Notes: generated from the letters alone by a model not told the origin. DNA of 64,000 nt from Candidatus Saccharimonadota bacterium (GCA_029288365.1 JARIHI010000005.1:1-64000), one strand, 5' to 3'. Counted from the stretch's first letter, positions 51,450 through 60,458 are shown. Program-made: numbers and translations.

Positions 51450-53981
51450 TTACAATTTTACAGTGCTGTCTTGTTTGAGATCTTGTGGATTTTTAGCAGT
51501 CGACTCATTGGCAGGTTTTGATTTGCGCTTACGAGTACGTTTACGTTTTTTAGGATTTTCAGTTTGTTCAAGGCTAATTTCAGTTGCTGCGATTAAGGAG
51601 CCTGGCGTTTTAGGAGCAGCGGTATTTGTTTCAGATTTTTTTGCTATTTGCTTTTCTTTCGGTGCTGGCGGCTTGGCTTGCGTAGGCTGATTTGTTGGCG
51701 TATCAAATAAGTAGCGCTCACCAACGTATCGCTCAACAAAATCGCGGCTTGAAGCATAGGATGCTCGGCTACGGTCAACGATTGCTTGGGTGTGGTTTTC
51801 GCCATAAGGAGGCAAGTTAAGGCTGGTTGCAGAAAAAGCCTGTACTTTTTCACCCTCGATAGTCATACTCAAAACAAAGTTTCGGTTGTGCATATGTACC
51901 AGGTCGTGATCAGTAAATTTCGGTTCAAAATATTTTTGCATAAAGCCGGCGTCATCGGCACTCATACGAAACGCGATGATTGAGCCAACGTTACCAAAGA
52001 CCGCGTCTTTTACCTCAATAGGCATCTGGGCAGTGTACTGGTTAGCTACGGTAAGGTTTAGCCCGTACTTACGAGCCTCGGACAAAATAGTAGCAAAACT
52101 ATCAGTCGCGAAGTTCTGGAACTCATCGACGTACAGATAAAACGGACTACGCACATCCGCTGGTATATCCGCCCGGCTCATGGCAGCTAATTGCATTTTG
52201 GTCACAAACAACGCGCCGAGCAACGATGCGTTATCTTCGCCTACCAAACCACGACTCAAATTGACTACAAGAATTTTCCGCTCATCCATAATTTGCCGGA
52301 TATTAAAGCTGCTTTTTGGCTGACCGATGATATTGCGTACCAGCGGATTAGCCGTGAAGGCACCGACTTTGTTCAGCACCGGCGCAACGGCCTCGGCTGC
52401 AAACTTGTCATTCCAACTGGCGAATTCTACGGTCCAAAAATTTCGTACTACCGGGTCTTGAACATGCTTGAGCACATCGTTACGAAACTTTTTATCGGTG
52501 AGAATACGCGTGATATCAAGCATGGTGGCTTCGGGGTAATCAAGCAGCGCCAAAATACTGTAGCGCAAAATATATTCCAGGCGCGGCCCCCAACTATCAA
52601 ACATGCGCTTTAGCACACCTACCAGTTCAGAGCTGGTATGCGTCTTGAGCTTTGGATCAAGCACTTCCATAGGATTAAAGGCAATTGGGTAAGCAGTATC
52701 AGCAGGGTTAAAGTACAACACATCGTTCACGCGTTCTGGCGGGATACGTCGAAGGATATTTTGGGCATAGTCACCGTGAGGGTCAATTACCGCAAAACCG
52801 TACGGGCTGTAAATATCCGATATTGTCAAAAGCTCTAACAAACCGGACTTACCCACACCGGTTTGACCAATGATATACAGGTGGCGTCCGCGATCAATCC
52901 GCGGCAAGCCAAACATAGTGTTGTGCCCGCGGAAATTTGTAGTAGCAGCGGGGCTTACGTCGTCGCGCGGTTCGGATCCAATTATTGGCAAATTAGCTGG
53001 CGGCTCGGCAGTCTGAGCATTGGCCCACAAAATAAACGGTGTTTCTACATTAGTGTGTGGCAGGTGGTACAGTGTAGCGGCTTCTTCGATATTACAAGTA
53101 AAACCTTTTTGGAACATGCGAGCCTGATACTTATGCGGCGCATGCAGGTCTTCTAAAACACGCCGTGACTCAAATCCGTTAAGATACGTGGTATTAAACT
53201 GTTTATAGCTCGCAACGATTGACTGCACACGCAGCCGAGCTTGCTGGGGCGTGACGTTGCCGCGATACACTATCTTTACCTGGGCTTCAAAGGCCAGTTT
53301 CTGACTTTTTTCTTCTGCACCTTTGATACGTATTTGCTCATAATCAGCCGGCTTGGCTGCATTGCCATTACTATTTTCTGGAGGCGCCCATAATGCGCCT
53401 AACAAACCTGTCATGTTGCTACCGCCGCCACCGCCTCGTAAACCTGCAATATATTTCTCACTTTTACGGTGCCAATTTGCGGCTGCCGGGCGAATAAGCA
53501 TCTGTATCCATGCTTCTTCATCGTCCTCAAACTTGGCCAGCGTTGCGGTAATGGCAGCCAATGGGTCGACTTCAAAGCTCTGAAATGTCTTAATAGGCAA
53601 AGTCTCGTTAGAAATGAGCTGCAATTCAGTGCTTAATACCGTGTGAAACTGCTGTTCATTATGGGTGACGTAGTCTTCAACTTCCGATATATGTACCGTG
53701 GGATATTGGGCATATATTTGCTCTTCAACAAAATTTTTCAAATATTCCGGCACCCATACATAAAAGCCTATACGTTTTTTGAGCACCGCGATTTCAAAGC
53801 TAATACGTTCCCGCTCAGCCGGACGAAAACGACTTTTGGCAGGCATAGTTAGAAGGCCATGCAAGCTGGCAAACATTTGTTCAGCGGCAAGCTCCTTTTT
53901 TTCGTTCGTACGAGGCACCTGAAGTAGCAATACTACGCCAGGCGTTACTTCTGTTATAGTCTGTTTTGCAAGTCGTACCAT
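51450..53981 (-). CDS. VirD4/HerA-type DNA or protein translocase ATPase
   Basis: 843 residues. The first 330 residues form an unknown region with a Gly-rich linker (LRGGGGGSNM). The ATPase core follows: HLYIIGQTGVGKSGLLELL (Walker A at 372-379), IDPHGDYAQNIL near 399-410, FYLYVDEFQNFAT (Walker B at 614-626), NQYTAQMP and the arginine finger zone. The tail is Lys/Pro-rich (RKRTRKRKSKPANE). The core resembles VirD4/TraG-type coupling proteins and DUF87/HerA. No relaxase or other type IV secretion genes are next to it. Such lone ATPases occur in CPR; the role could be DNA uptake or protein export. Confidence 0.82.
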   Translation of the reverse strand: MVRLAKQTITEVTPGVVLLLQVPRTNEKKELAAEQMFASLHGLLTMPAKSRFRPAERERISFEIAVLKKRIGFYVWVPEYLKNFVEEQIYAQYPTVHISEVEDYVTHNEQQFHTVLSTELQLISNETLPIKTFQSFEVDPLAAITATLAKFEDDEEAWIQMLIRPAAANWHRKSEKYIAGLRGGGGGSNMTGLLGALWAPPENSNGNAAKPADYEQIRIKGAEEKSQKLAFEAQVKIVYRGNVTPQQARLRVQSIVASYKQFNTTYLNGFESRRVLEDLHAPHKYQARMFQKGFTCNIEEAATLYHLPHTNVETPFILWANAQTAEPPANLPIIGSEPRDDVSPAATTNFRGHNTMFGLPRIDRGRHLYIIGQTGVGKSGLLELLTISDIYSPYGFAVIDPHGDYAQNILRRIPPERVNDVLYFNPADTAYPIAFNPMEVLDPKLKTHTSSELVGVLKRMFDSWGPRLEYILRYSILALLDYPEATMLDITRILTDKKFRNDVLKHVQDPVVRNFWTVEFASWNDKFAAEAVAPVLNKVGAFTANPLVRNIIGQPKSSFNIRQIMDERKILVVNLSRGLVGEDNASLLGALFVTKMQLAAMSRADIPADVRSPFYLYVDEFQNFATDSFATILSEARKYGLNLTVANQYTAQMPIEVKDAVFGNVGSIIAFRMSADDAGFMQKYFEPKFTDHDLVHMHNRNFVLSMTIEGEKVQAFSATSLNLPPYGENHTQAIVDRSRASYASSRDFVERYVGERYLFDTPTNQPTQAKPPAPKEKQIAKKSETNTAAPKTPGSLIAATEISLEQTENPKKRKRTRKRKSKPANESTAKNPQDLKQDSTVKL

Positions 53982-54109
53982 ATAAAACCTAAGCCACTAT
54001 AAATGTGGTTGTACTTATTGTCGCATTTTTATAGCGCGAAATATAGACCTTTACCGCTTTAGCGTGTAGCGAGACTTTTCGGGCTGAACACAGAGCAAGC
54101 CTCAAGTAA

Positions 54110-55978
54110 CTAATACAAAGCAGCGGCTTTGGGCATGGTTGTACCGTGAAGCACTTCGCTAACTTCATCGGCATCAACCGTTTCTTTTTCGAGCAAACGA
54201 TCTTTCAGTGCGTCCAGTTTGTGCAGGTTAGCCTTGATCACTATTCGTGCACGATGTGCCGCTTCACTAATGAGCGATTCAACTTCTTTATCAATGAGTT
54301 TCGCAGTTTCTTCGGAGTATTCGCGCTCGTGCATCATGCGATCCATCATCATGCCGCTCTCTACGTGGAATACTTGGTTGCGCAATTTATCACCCATACC
54401 TTGATTTATAACCATGTCACGAGCTAATTCAGCAGCTTTGGGTAAGTCTGAGCCTGCACCAGTCGTCACCCGGTCTTCACCATATACGACTTCTTCGGCG
54501 ATACGTCCGCCAAGCATACGCGCCAGTACATCTTTAAACTCAATGATCGAATGATAGCTTTTATCCTCAGGTGGAATGGCCCAGGTTACGCCACCAGTAC
54601 CGCCGCGCGGAATGATGGTTACTTTATGGATCGGATCACTATCAGGCAGCACATGGCCGACAAGTGCATGACCGGCTTCGTGATATGCGGTCAACTCTTT
54701 CTCTTTATCACTCATAATTTTACTCTTGCGCTCCGGACCGATAGCTACACGCTCAAAAGCTTCCGTCACATCACCTTGGGTAATTTCTTTGCGGTTATTG
54801 CGAGCAGCTACAATAGCCGCTTCGTTGGCAATATTTGACAGATCAGCGCCACTGCTACCGGCAGACTTAGCTGCTAGTGCATCAAGATCGACGCTTTTAC
54901 TCAGAGGTTTCTTGCCAAAGTGTACCTTCAGGATAGCTTCACGGTCTTTACGATCTGGTAAACCGATATTCACACGGCGGTCAAAACGGCCTGGACGTAA
55001 TAGTGCCGGATCAAGTACATCTGCGCGGTTCGTTGCTGCCAAAACTATGACATTTTGACCCTGCTCAAAGCCGTCCATTTCTACCAAAATCTGATTCAAC
55101 GTCTGCTCGCGCTCGTCATGGCCTCCGCCCATACCGCTACCGCGACGTCGGCCTACAGCGTCAATTTCATCAACAAAGATAATACATGGCGCGTTTTTCT
55201 TGGCCTTAGCAAAGAGATCGCGCACTCGTGAGGCGCCAACACCGACAAACATTTCTACGAATTCCGAGCCAGATATACTAAAGAATGGCACATCGGCCTC
55301 GCCCGCTACCGCTCGAGAAAGCATGGTCTTACCAGTACCTGGAGGTCCAACCAACAATACTCCCTTTGGTATGCGTGCACCTACTGCGTTAAATTTCTTG
55401 GGATACTTCAAAAACTCCACGACTTCTTGTAAATCTTGTTTCGCTTCATCGCTACCGGCAATATCTTTGAAGACTACTTTGTCTTTTTCGTTACCGTACA
55501 AACGAGCGCGTGATTTACCAAAGCTCAAAGCCTGGTTGCCCTGGCCTTGAGCGCTGCGCATCATAAAGACCAAGAGCCCGCCAATCAAGATAACTGGCAG
55601 CAATGACAGTAACAGACTAGACCATAAAGAATTTTGAGCGGCCTTTTCGTACTCAACCGTTACCTTAGAAGTATTAAGCCCTTCGTCTTTTAACGAAGCA
55701 CTCGGGTCTTTAAACGACTTCAGTGTTGGGTCTTTTTTGCCCTTTTCGGTTATAGTCATTTCATTACCGTTACCTGAAACTACGATTTCTGAAAGTTTAC
55801 CTTGGTTAGCTTTCGTAACAACTTCAGAAAAAGGAATTTGCTTGAGGCTATTCGGCTGGTTGTATGACGCCAATATAACAAGTGCAAACAATGTTATAAG
55901 GGCTATGAAGCCAAAAGTGCGAAAGCCTTTACGATTGTTCTTGGGTTTTTGAGGAGGTCTAAATGCGTTATTCTTCAT
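54110..55978 (-). CDS. ftsH: ATP-dependent zinc metalloprotease FtsH
   Basis: 622 residues. Two N-terminal spans ([18 protein letters not shown] and [23 protein letters not shown]) flank an outside domain. AAA module: Walker [10 protein letters not shown], Walker [13 protein letters not shown], pore loop FVGVGA and second region of homology [20 protein letters not shown]. Protease: [10 protein letters not shown] and the third zinc ligand in [17 protein letters not shown]. It degrades membrane and regulatory proteins. TATAAT near 55990 lies about 9 nt before the ATG. Confidence 0.97.
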   Translation of the reverse strand: MKNNAFRPPQKPKNNRKGFRTFGFIALITLFALVILASYNQPNSLKQIPFSEVVTKANQGKLSEIVVSGNGNEMTITEKGKKDPTLKSFKDPSASLKDEGLNTSKVTVEYEKAAQNSLWSSLLLSLLPVILIGGLLVFMMRSAQGQGNQALSFGKSRARLYGNEKDKVVFKDIAGSDEAKQDLQEVVEFLKYPKKFNAVGARIPKGVLLVGPPGTGKTMLSRAVAGEADVPFFSISGSEFVEMFVGVGASRVRDLFAKAKKNAPCIIFVDEIDAVGRRRGSGMGGGHDEREQTLNQILVEMDGFEQGQNVIVLAATNRADVLDPALLRPGRFDRRVNIGLPDRKDREAILKVHFGKKPLSKSVDLDALAAKSAGSSGADLSNIANEAAIVAARNNRKEITQGDVTEAFERVAIGPERKSKIMSDKEKELTAYHEAGHALVGHVLPDSDPIHKVTIIPRGGTGGVTWAIPPEDKSYHSIIEFKDVLARMLGGRIAEEVVYGEDRVTTGAGSDLPKAAELARDMVINQGMGDKLRNQVFHVESGMMMDRMMHEREYSEETAKLIDKEVESLISEAAHRARIVIKANLHKLDALKDRLLEKETVDADEVSEVLHGTTMPKAAALY

Positions 55979-56013
55979 GTAAATCTCATTATATAATGCG
56001 TGATCATTTTTGG

Positions 56014-56916
56014 CTAGCGGTCTCGTGGCTCGAGTGCCAAATTACCCTTATTGACCTTCAAAATGTGGTCTTTATTAATATCAATAACTTGTCCAGGCGC
56101 AAAGGTTTTTGCAGCCACAACTATATGCTCTAGCTGCTTGCTGTCAAAGTTACGGATATCGTGATGCCGTAGCCATTGCGCTAGCAGTTCTTTAGAAATG
56201 TCATGAGGCAGAATCAAGAAAAATCGCCGATCTAAGTGGTTGGCATGAGGCTGGATGTGCAATAAATTAATAAGCTCCTTGTCTATCTGATGATTGAGGT
56301 CGTGTAGATGCGCAATGTGATTAACTAAATCTTTACGTTGCGCAGGTGTAAGTTTTGCCACAATGTCATACCGCATTCGGTTGCGTTTATAAGCTTTGTT
56401 GGCATTGGTACTGTCCTCGCGCCATGCCAGGTTTTGAGTTTTGGCATAGGCAAGGATGGCTTGTTTCGGCACATGTAGCAGAGGTCTGAGTATGCCGTCG
56501 ACAGAGCGCAAAGAAGTAACACCTTTTCTACCAGTGCCACGAAGCAGGTTCAGCAGTGCCGTCTCGATAACATCGTCTTGGTGGTGCGCAGTGATAATGG
56601 CGTGGGCATCACTACCCTTCTGAGCACTACGCAAAAATTTATAGCGTGCATCGCGGGCAGTGGCTTCACTTGCTTGCCTGCCTAAGCGTCCTTCATCATA
56701 CACAAACGGCACACCATATATGGCACTGAGTTCCTGTACAAACTTTCTGTCCTGAGCTGAATCCCCTCTTATGCCGTGATCATAATGTGCCACAATAAAC
56801 TGATACTTATTATCTAATGATCGATACTGAGTATGCAGCAAATGCAGTAACGCCACAGAATCGACTCCGCCACTGATCGCTACCACATATCGTCCAGGTT
56901 GCACCGTAATATCCAT
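56014..56916 (-). CDS. tilS: tRNA(Ile)-lysidine synthase TilS (short form)
   Basis: 300 residues. PP-loop YVVAISGGVDSVALLHLLH near 12-30, VAHYDHGIRGDSAQDRKFV near 42-60, ITAHHQDDVIETALLNLLRGTG near 109-130 and RPLLHVPK near 144-151. It makes lysidine at position 34 of tRNA-Ile(CAT) so that ATA is read as isoleucine. The C-terminal domains of E. coli TilS are missing, as in other compact genomes. TACAAT (56926-56931) lies 9 nt before the ATG, overlapping the -10 of the divergent gene. Confidence 0.94.
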   Translation of the reverse strand: MDITVQPGRYVVAISGGVDSVALLHLLHTQYRSLDNKYQFIVAHYDHGIRGDSAQDRKFVQELSAIYGVPFVYDEGRLGRQASEATARDARYKFLRSAQKGSDAHAIITAHHQDDVIETALLNLLRGTGRKGVTSLRSVDGILRPLLHVPKQAILAYAKTQNLAWREDSTNANKAYKRNRMRYDIVAKLTPAQRKDLVNHIAHLHDLNHQIDKELINLLHIQPHANHLDRRFFLILPHDISKELLAQWLRHHDIRNFDSKQLEHIVVAAKTFAPGQVIDINKDHILKVNKGNLALEPRDR

Positions 56917-56927
56917 ATCTGTACTAT
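56899..56927 (+). promoter_or_regulatory. Promoter of the small membrane gene, interlocked with the tilS -10
   Basis: TTGCAC (56899-56904), 17-nt spacer, TACTAT (56922-56927), 7 nt, ATG 56935. The tilS -10 (TACAAT on minus, 56926-56931) overlaps it by 2 bp, and the two start codons are only 18 bp apart. Confidence 0.6.
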
Positions 56928-56934
56928 TGTAACA

Positions 56935-57174
56935 ATGACCGACATAAAAGACTTAGAGCAACGCAATAAACAGGTTGAGGGTGATAAAGCATGGGAAATC
57001 AGCTGGACTCGAAAAATTGCTATTGTGGCCCTGATTTACTTGGTTGTAATCTCTTGCCTCACAATCGCGGTACACATTGACCCATGGGTTAACGCAATTG
57101 TGCCGGTACTCGGATTTTTTCTTTCGACACTCACTATTTCAGTACTTAAAAAATACTGGCTAAGCCCACGATGA
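56935..57174 (+). CDS. Small two-span membrane protein
   Basis: 79 residues from ATG 56935. A charged N-terminus (TDIKDLEQRNKQVEGDKAWEISW) precedes spans IAIVALIYLVVISCLTIAVHI and AIVPVLGFFLSTLTISVL. The layout resembles small 'double-TM' proteins common in Saccharibacteria. The stop overlaps the ATG of the HD gene (ATGA), so the two are coupled. Confidence 0.75.
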   Translation: MTDIKDLEQRNKQVEGDKAWEISWTRKIAIVALIYLVVISCLTIAVHIDPWVNAIVPVLGFFLSTLTISVLKKYWLSPR

Positions 57175-57767
57175 AAAAGCCAGATATTTATCGTCTTATA
57201 GAATTTCAACAGTTTTTAGTGCAATTTAGCCAAATAGAGCGGATGACCCATCGGTTTCACAAAGACAAACACGTACAGGAAAATGATACTGAACACAGCT
57301 ACAACCTCGCCCTGACTGCTTGGTTTTTGGCACCCCACTTCCCTGAGTTAGATCGTGATTTACTCCTCAGGTTGGCACTTGTCCATGATTTGGTAGAAGT
57401 TCATGCCGGAGATACCTATATTTATGGCAGCCAGAAAGACCTTGCCTCAAAAGCCAAAAGAGAGGCAGAAGCACTCAAAAAACTTGAAGTTGACTGGCCG
57501 GATTTCTCCGAAATGACTACGCTTATTAAAGATTACGAAGAAAAGAATACCCCTGAAGCAAAATTTATTTATGCGCTGGATAAAATTATGCCCATTATGC
57601 TGATTTATGTGCACAAAGGCTACACTTGGAAGCAAGAAAAAATTACTGTTAAGATGCTTGATGCAGCAAAACGCGAAAAAGTCGCCCTTTCTCCCGAAAT
57701 CAAGCCCTATTTCGATGAACTATACAATTTGCTCCTTGATTCGCCTCATTTCATTAACGCGGCTTAA
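57171..57767 (+). CDS. HD-domain phosphohydrolase (YfbR/HDDC2-like)
   Basis: 198 residues. RMTHRFHKDKHVQENDTEHSYNLALTAWFLAPHF near 24-57 contains the first His, LALVHDLVEVHAGDTY near 68-83 the HD pair and the catalytic acid, and KFIYALDKIMPIMLIY near 126-141 the last Asp. Same family as the 26906-27511 gene, acting on nucleoside monophosphates or related compounds. Coupled to the membrane gene before it. Confidence 0.87.
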   Translation: MKKPDIYRLIEFQQFLVQFSQIERMTHRFHKDKHVQENDTEHSYNLALTAWFLAPHFPELDRDLLLRLALVHDLVEVHAGDTYIYGSQKDLASKAKREAEALKKLEVDWPDFSEMTTLIKDYEEKNTPEAKFIYALDKIMPIMLIYVHKGYTWKQEKITVKMLDAAKREKVALSPEIKPYFDELYNLLLDSPHFINAA

Positions 57768-57799
57768 GTGGTATATTTGTCACTAAAGCAGGGGCAGCT

Positions 57800-58189
57800 A
57801 TGAAAATTCTGAATATCGAACCAATTTCTTTCAAAGGCCGTATCACTCGCAAAACATTTTGGTTGGCGAATGCTCTGCTGCTACTTATAAGCTTTGCATT
57901 ATATTTTGGCTTTTTATTAATAATGCTCTTACTCCCTGATGATTCTTCGGGTAATGCTGTCGTCATTATGAATCTTGTGGTCATCATTATGTTAGTTTTA
58001 GCAATTTTTGCTTTTTGGATTATATCTCTTTTAGTTTACGCTTCTCTGATCATTCGACGAGCACACGATATCAACTCCTCAGGTATTTTATGGTTGATTG
58101 GCTGGTTTTTAATAGGTTTACCTGCCTTTATATTGGGCTTGATACCTGGCAAAGACAAGTCTAATCAATATGGTTCAGCTCGCCAGTAG
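57800..58189 (+). CDS. DUF805 membrane protein
   Basis: 129 residues. It starts with the DUF805 signature FKGRITRKTFWLANALLLL near 11-29, then three further spans and the loop ASLIIRRAHDINSSGILWLIG near 81-101, and ends in GKDKSNQYGSAR, the family's C-terminal pattern. Function unknown, inner membrane. GGGGC lies before the ATG. Confidence 0.9.
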   Translation: MKILNIEPISFKGRITRKTFWLANALLLLISFALYFGFLLIMLLLPDDSSGNAVVIMNLVVIIMLVLAIFAFWIISLLVYASLIIRRAHDINSSGILWLIGWFLIGLPAFILGLIPGKDKSNQYGSARQ

Positions 58190-58226
58190 GTTATACTAGA
58201 GTAAGTACTCTTACAAAACAAACACC

Positions 58227-58979
58227 ATGATAGAAATTGCCTTATTCACAACTGGCATATTATGCGGCATCGTCAATGCAGTCGCTGGCGGCGGTATATT
58301 GTTTGTATTTCCAGTGCTATTAGCTGCAGGTTTATCGCCATTAACGGCTGCTATGACCAGTACATTTGCTGGTTGGCCGGGCGCACTGATGTCCGCGCAA
58401 GGTTACAGCAAAGATTTGCGCCGTGCTCCAAAACAATATTTTTGGCTGGTTGTGCCTTGTGTAGCTGGCGCAGCTGTGGGAGCCTACACCCTAACCCAGA
58501 CACCGCCTACCACCTTTGAAACCATTGTGCCGTGGCTCATACTCTTTTCAGTACTGCTTTTTGCGTTCCAACCGCAACTGCACAAGCATATCCATCGCCC
58601 AGCACATATGCGCCAGACTTCGCCGTTTCTTTTGTTGGCTTTGGCGTTGCTGCCAGTGGCCGTGTACGGCGGTTATTTTGGTGCCGGTTTTGGGTTTATT
58701 GTGCTGGCGCTTATGAGTTTTACTCACCTTAAAAATATCTACCAGATAAATGGTATGAAAAACGTCATATCCGCGGCTATTTCTTTTACTTGCGCTATTA
58801 CTTTTACGCTGAACGGCGGTATTGCGTGGGAATATGCACTGGCGCCACTCTTTGGCTCAATGCTGGGTGGCTTTATTGGCGCACGTCTAGCACATCATCT
58901 TTCACCACACGTTAGCCGCACAGCCGTAGTAAGTACTGGCTTATGCGTGGTTGGGCTACTTTTCTTTAAGGTTTTTTGA
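58227..58979 (+). CDS. TSUP (TauE/SafE) family anion exporter
   Basis: 250 residues with 8 predicted spans in two halves. Typical start GILCGIVNAVAGGGILFVFPVLLAAGLSPLTAAMTSTFAGWPG and the second-half match YGGYFGAGFGFIVLALMSFTHLKNIYQINGMKNVISA. TSUP members move sulfite, sulfonates or related anions across the membrane. The substrate is unknown here. Confidence 0.9.
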   Translation: MIEIALFTTGILCGIVNAVAGGGILFVFPVLLAAGLSPLTAAMTSTFAGWPGALMSAQGYSKDLRRAPKQYFWLVVPCVAGAAVGAYTLTQTPPTTFETIVPWLILFSVLLFAFQPQLHKHIHRPAHMRQTSPFLLLALALLPVAVYGGYFGAGFGFIVLALMSFTHLKNIYQINGMKNVISAAISFTCAITFTLNGGIAWEYALAPLFGSMLGGFIGARLAHHLSPHVSRTAVVSTGLCVVGLLFFKVF

Positions 58980-59044
58980 GTACCACCCCTAGCCAACAGG
59001 TATGAAAAATGTTATATTTATCCCTGCTGTTTTAAAAATTCAAC

Positions 59045-59169
59045 CAAAATTTCAAACCAGGCAACTTGTTTGCCGTTTGGAATTTTGTAAGGAAGAGCAA
59101 TCGAGAGCTAGAGGCAATGAGCAGAAACCTTAGTTTACTGCTCGTTGACACAAGCCAAAGCTTAGCTCT
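59045..59169 (+). ncRNA. Candidate structured RNA upstream of tRNA-Met
   Basis: Non-coding by eye. Hairpin 1 (59045-59087): CAAAATT/AATTTTG, CAAAC/GTTTG and GGCAA/TTGCC stacked with one wobble and a 2-nt bulge. Hairpin 2 (59104-59169): AGAGCTA/TAGCTCT outside and GAGCAG/CTGCTC inside (59119-59143). A TATATT lies at about 59013. It ends 5 nt before tRNA-Met, so it could be an ncRNA, a leader of the tRNA transcript or a processing signal. Confidence 0.4.
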
Positions 59170-59174
59170 GACGT

Positions 59175-59251
59175 GGCGGCGTAGCTCAGTTGGTTAGAGC
59201 ACAGGACTCATAAGCCTGGGGTCAGTGGTTCAAGTCCACTCGCCGCTACCA
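59175..59251 (+). tRNA. tRNA-Met(CAT), elongator type
   Basis: Acceptor GGCGGCG/CGCCGCT (closing G-T pair), D arm GCTCAGTTGGTTAGAGC, anticodon arm CAGGA CTCATAA GCCTG (anticodon CAT), T arm AGTGG TTCAAGT CCACT, discriminator A, encoded CCA. The paired first position and sequence favour elongator tRNA-Met over initiator; the lysidine-bearing tRNA-Ile(CAT) cannot be fully excluded. Confidence 0.9.
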
Positions 59252-59260
59252 TAAAGAATC

Positions 59261-59285
59261 AATGGCGTCTTCGGACGCTATTTTG
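59261..59285 (+). terminator. Intrinsic terminator after tRNA-Met
   Basis: GCGTC TTCG GACGC hairpin with a stable UUCG tetraloop, flanked by AATG and ATTTTG. Confidence 0.75.
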
Positions 59286-59371
59286 TAGCAACAAATACCT
59301 GCTAAAGTCACAGTATTAACCAGTTCAGCCTTAATTAAGTCCTAATTTGTTTCATTGATGGTATCCATTTC

Positions 59372-59399
59372 TTGCATTTTATTATTTATATGTTAAAAT
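59372..59399 (+). promoter_or_regulatory. Promoter of the Cys-containing orphan gene
   Basis: TTGCAT (59372-59377), 16-nt spacer, TAAAAT (59394-59399), 7 nt, ATG 59407: leaderless prediction. Confidence 0.5.
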
Positions 59400-59406
59400 T
59401 ATCTAA

Positions 59407-59766
59407 ATGAATTACCCCCGTTTTTGCGAAGGATGTACATGCATGCCCGAAGGGGTAATAGCGGAAGTCAGGCTTGTCACCTTGCCCTCTCAGTCAGAAG
59501 TGGATTTGCTCGCCGACGCAAGTGGCACAAAGCCCGAAGCAGATTACGCTAGACTCACCTGCGTCGTCGTCGAGTCAACTACCCCCTCAGCGGAAGTAGG
59601 CGAAACAACAACTGCAACAATGGAGTCACAAGGACGTGACGCTGAACAAATCCGAGATGACATAAGAAATTGCCAAGGGCCTAAGAAAGGGCTTGCTAAA
59701 GCCTTGGGATCTCTAACGGGCAAAGGTTCCTGCCCAGCCGTAAAATTAATCACAACTGGTAGGTAG
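59407..59766 (+). CDS. Orphan soluble protein with N-terminal cysteines
   Basis: 119 residues. Cysteines in FCEGCTC near residues 6-12 could bind metal, then a beta-rich middle (VIAEVRLVTLPSQ, ARLTCVVVEST), a Thr/Glu-rich stretch and a helical, basic C-terminus (GPKKGLAKALGSLTGKGSCPA). No family recognised. It stands alone between tRNA-Met and the GC-rich cassette. Confidence 0.6.
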   Translation: MNYPRFCEGCTCMPEGVIAEVRLVTLPSQSEVDLLADASGTKPEADYARLTCVVVESTTPSAEVGETTTATMESQGRDAEQIRDDIRNCQGPKKGLAKALGSLTGKGSCPAVKLITTGR

Positions 59767-60011
59767 TAGGGGTAGCCTTAGAGGTAGCCTTTTTCCTAAT
59801 TACTTTAACTACTTCCCACATGGCTATCAGTTCAGCCTTGATACTGCCCCATTCATCGTAGGCACTACTGCCATAAGAAGAATTTATCTACACAAATACA
59901 ACCCGTAGAGTTAGTGTTCGACACAACACTGCATATATTGACTTTTTGTATTTTTATGGCACTATTAAGTGAGTGCTGGTTACTATTGTAGTCAAACTAG
60001 TGGGAGGCAGG
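59767..60011. other. Intergenic stretch with cassette promoter
   Basis: No gene seen. GGTAGCC occurs twice as a direct repeat at 59771-59790. A possible promoter for the next gene is TTGACT (59938-59943) with CTATTA (59962-59967), 18 nt apart. Confidence 0.5.
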
Positions 60012-60278
60012 ATGTTCACCCCCGGCGCGAAGCCCAGATACGCGGTGTACCCCAAACGGTTCGTGGATCGAGTCAGAGCCGCTACCGGCAACGGTTCGCT
60101 GGCCCACAAGCTGGCCTGGAACATGACCACCGACCTGGAGGAGAGCTTCCAGAGACAGGTGCTGGAGTGCCCCCAGGCCAGAGTCGCGCACGTACGAGCG
60201 CTGTACGACGAGTACAAGGAGTTCACCGCAGCACACGAGCGCGAGCTCGAAGCGCAGGACGCTGTCGCAGTCGCCTGA
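60012..60278 (+). CDS. GC-rich orphan helical protein
   Basis: 88 residues from ATG 60012 behind GGGAGG. It is highly charged and mostly helical, with FVDRVRAATGNGSLAHKLAW and TDLEESFQRQVLECPQARVAHVRALYDEYKEF. No membrane span or signal, no family recognised. Codon use (CTG, GTC, CGC, GAG, AAG) is far from the surroundings and like that of the 9754-10251 gene. This points to transfer from a GC-rich organism, perhaps an actinobacterial host. A structured tail follows. Confidence 0.7.
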   Translation: MFTPGAKPRYAVYPKRFVDRVRAATGNGSLAHKLAWNMTTDLEESFQRQVLECPQARVAHVRALYDEYKEFTAAHERELEAQDAVAVA

Positions 60279-60293
60279 TCACACCCGAAGCAT

Positions 60294-60409
60294 CCATACG
60301 CCGTATGGCCACACACGGCGCACGTCAAGACGGCACTGAGCGAGGGATTGAGGTCCGGTAAAAGTTTGGCCATACGGCTACATCTACTTTTACCACCTCT
60401 CCCTCGCTC
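60294..60409 (+). promoter_or_regulatory. Structured 3' region with competing pairings
   Basis: Large hairpin 60338-60409: GAGCGAGGGA/TCCCTCGCTC, GAGGT/ACCTC and GGTAAAAGT/ACTTTTACC. Its loop carries GGCCATACGG (60368-60377), the exact complement of CCGTATGGCC (60301-60310). The latter can instead pair with CCATACG (60294-60300) just upstream. The arrangement allows a pseudoknot or two exclusive folds. There is no T run directly after the hairpin. Confidence 0.6.
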
Positions 60410-60458
60410 GATACACCCTACTAAACTTTAGAATGTTGAAGTCCTAGCTACGTAAAAC

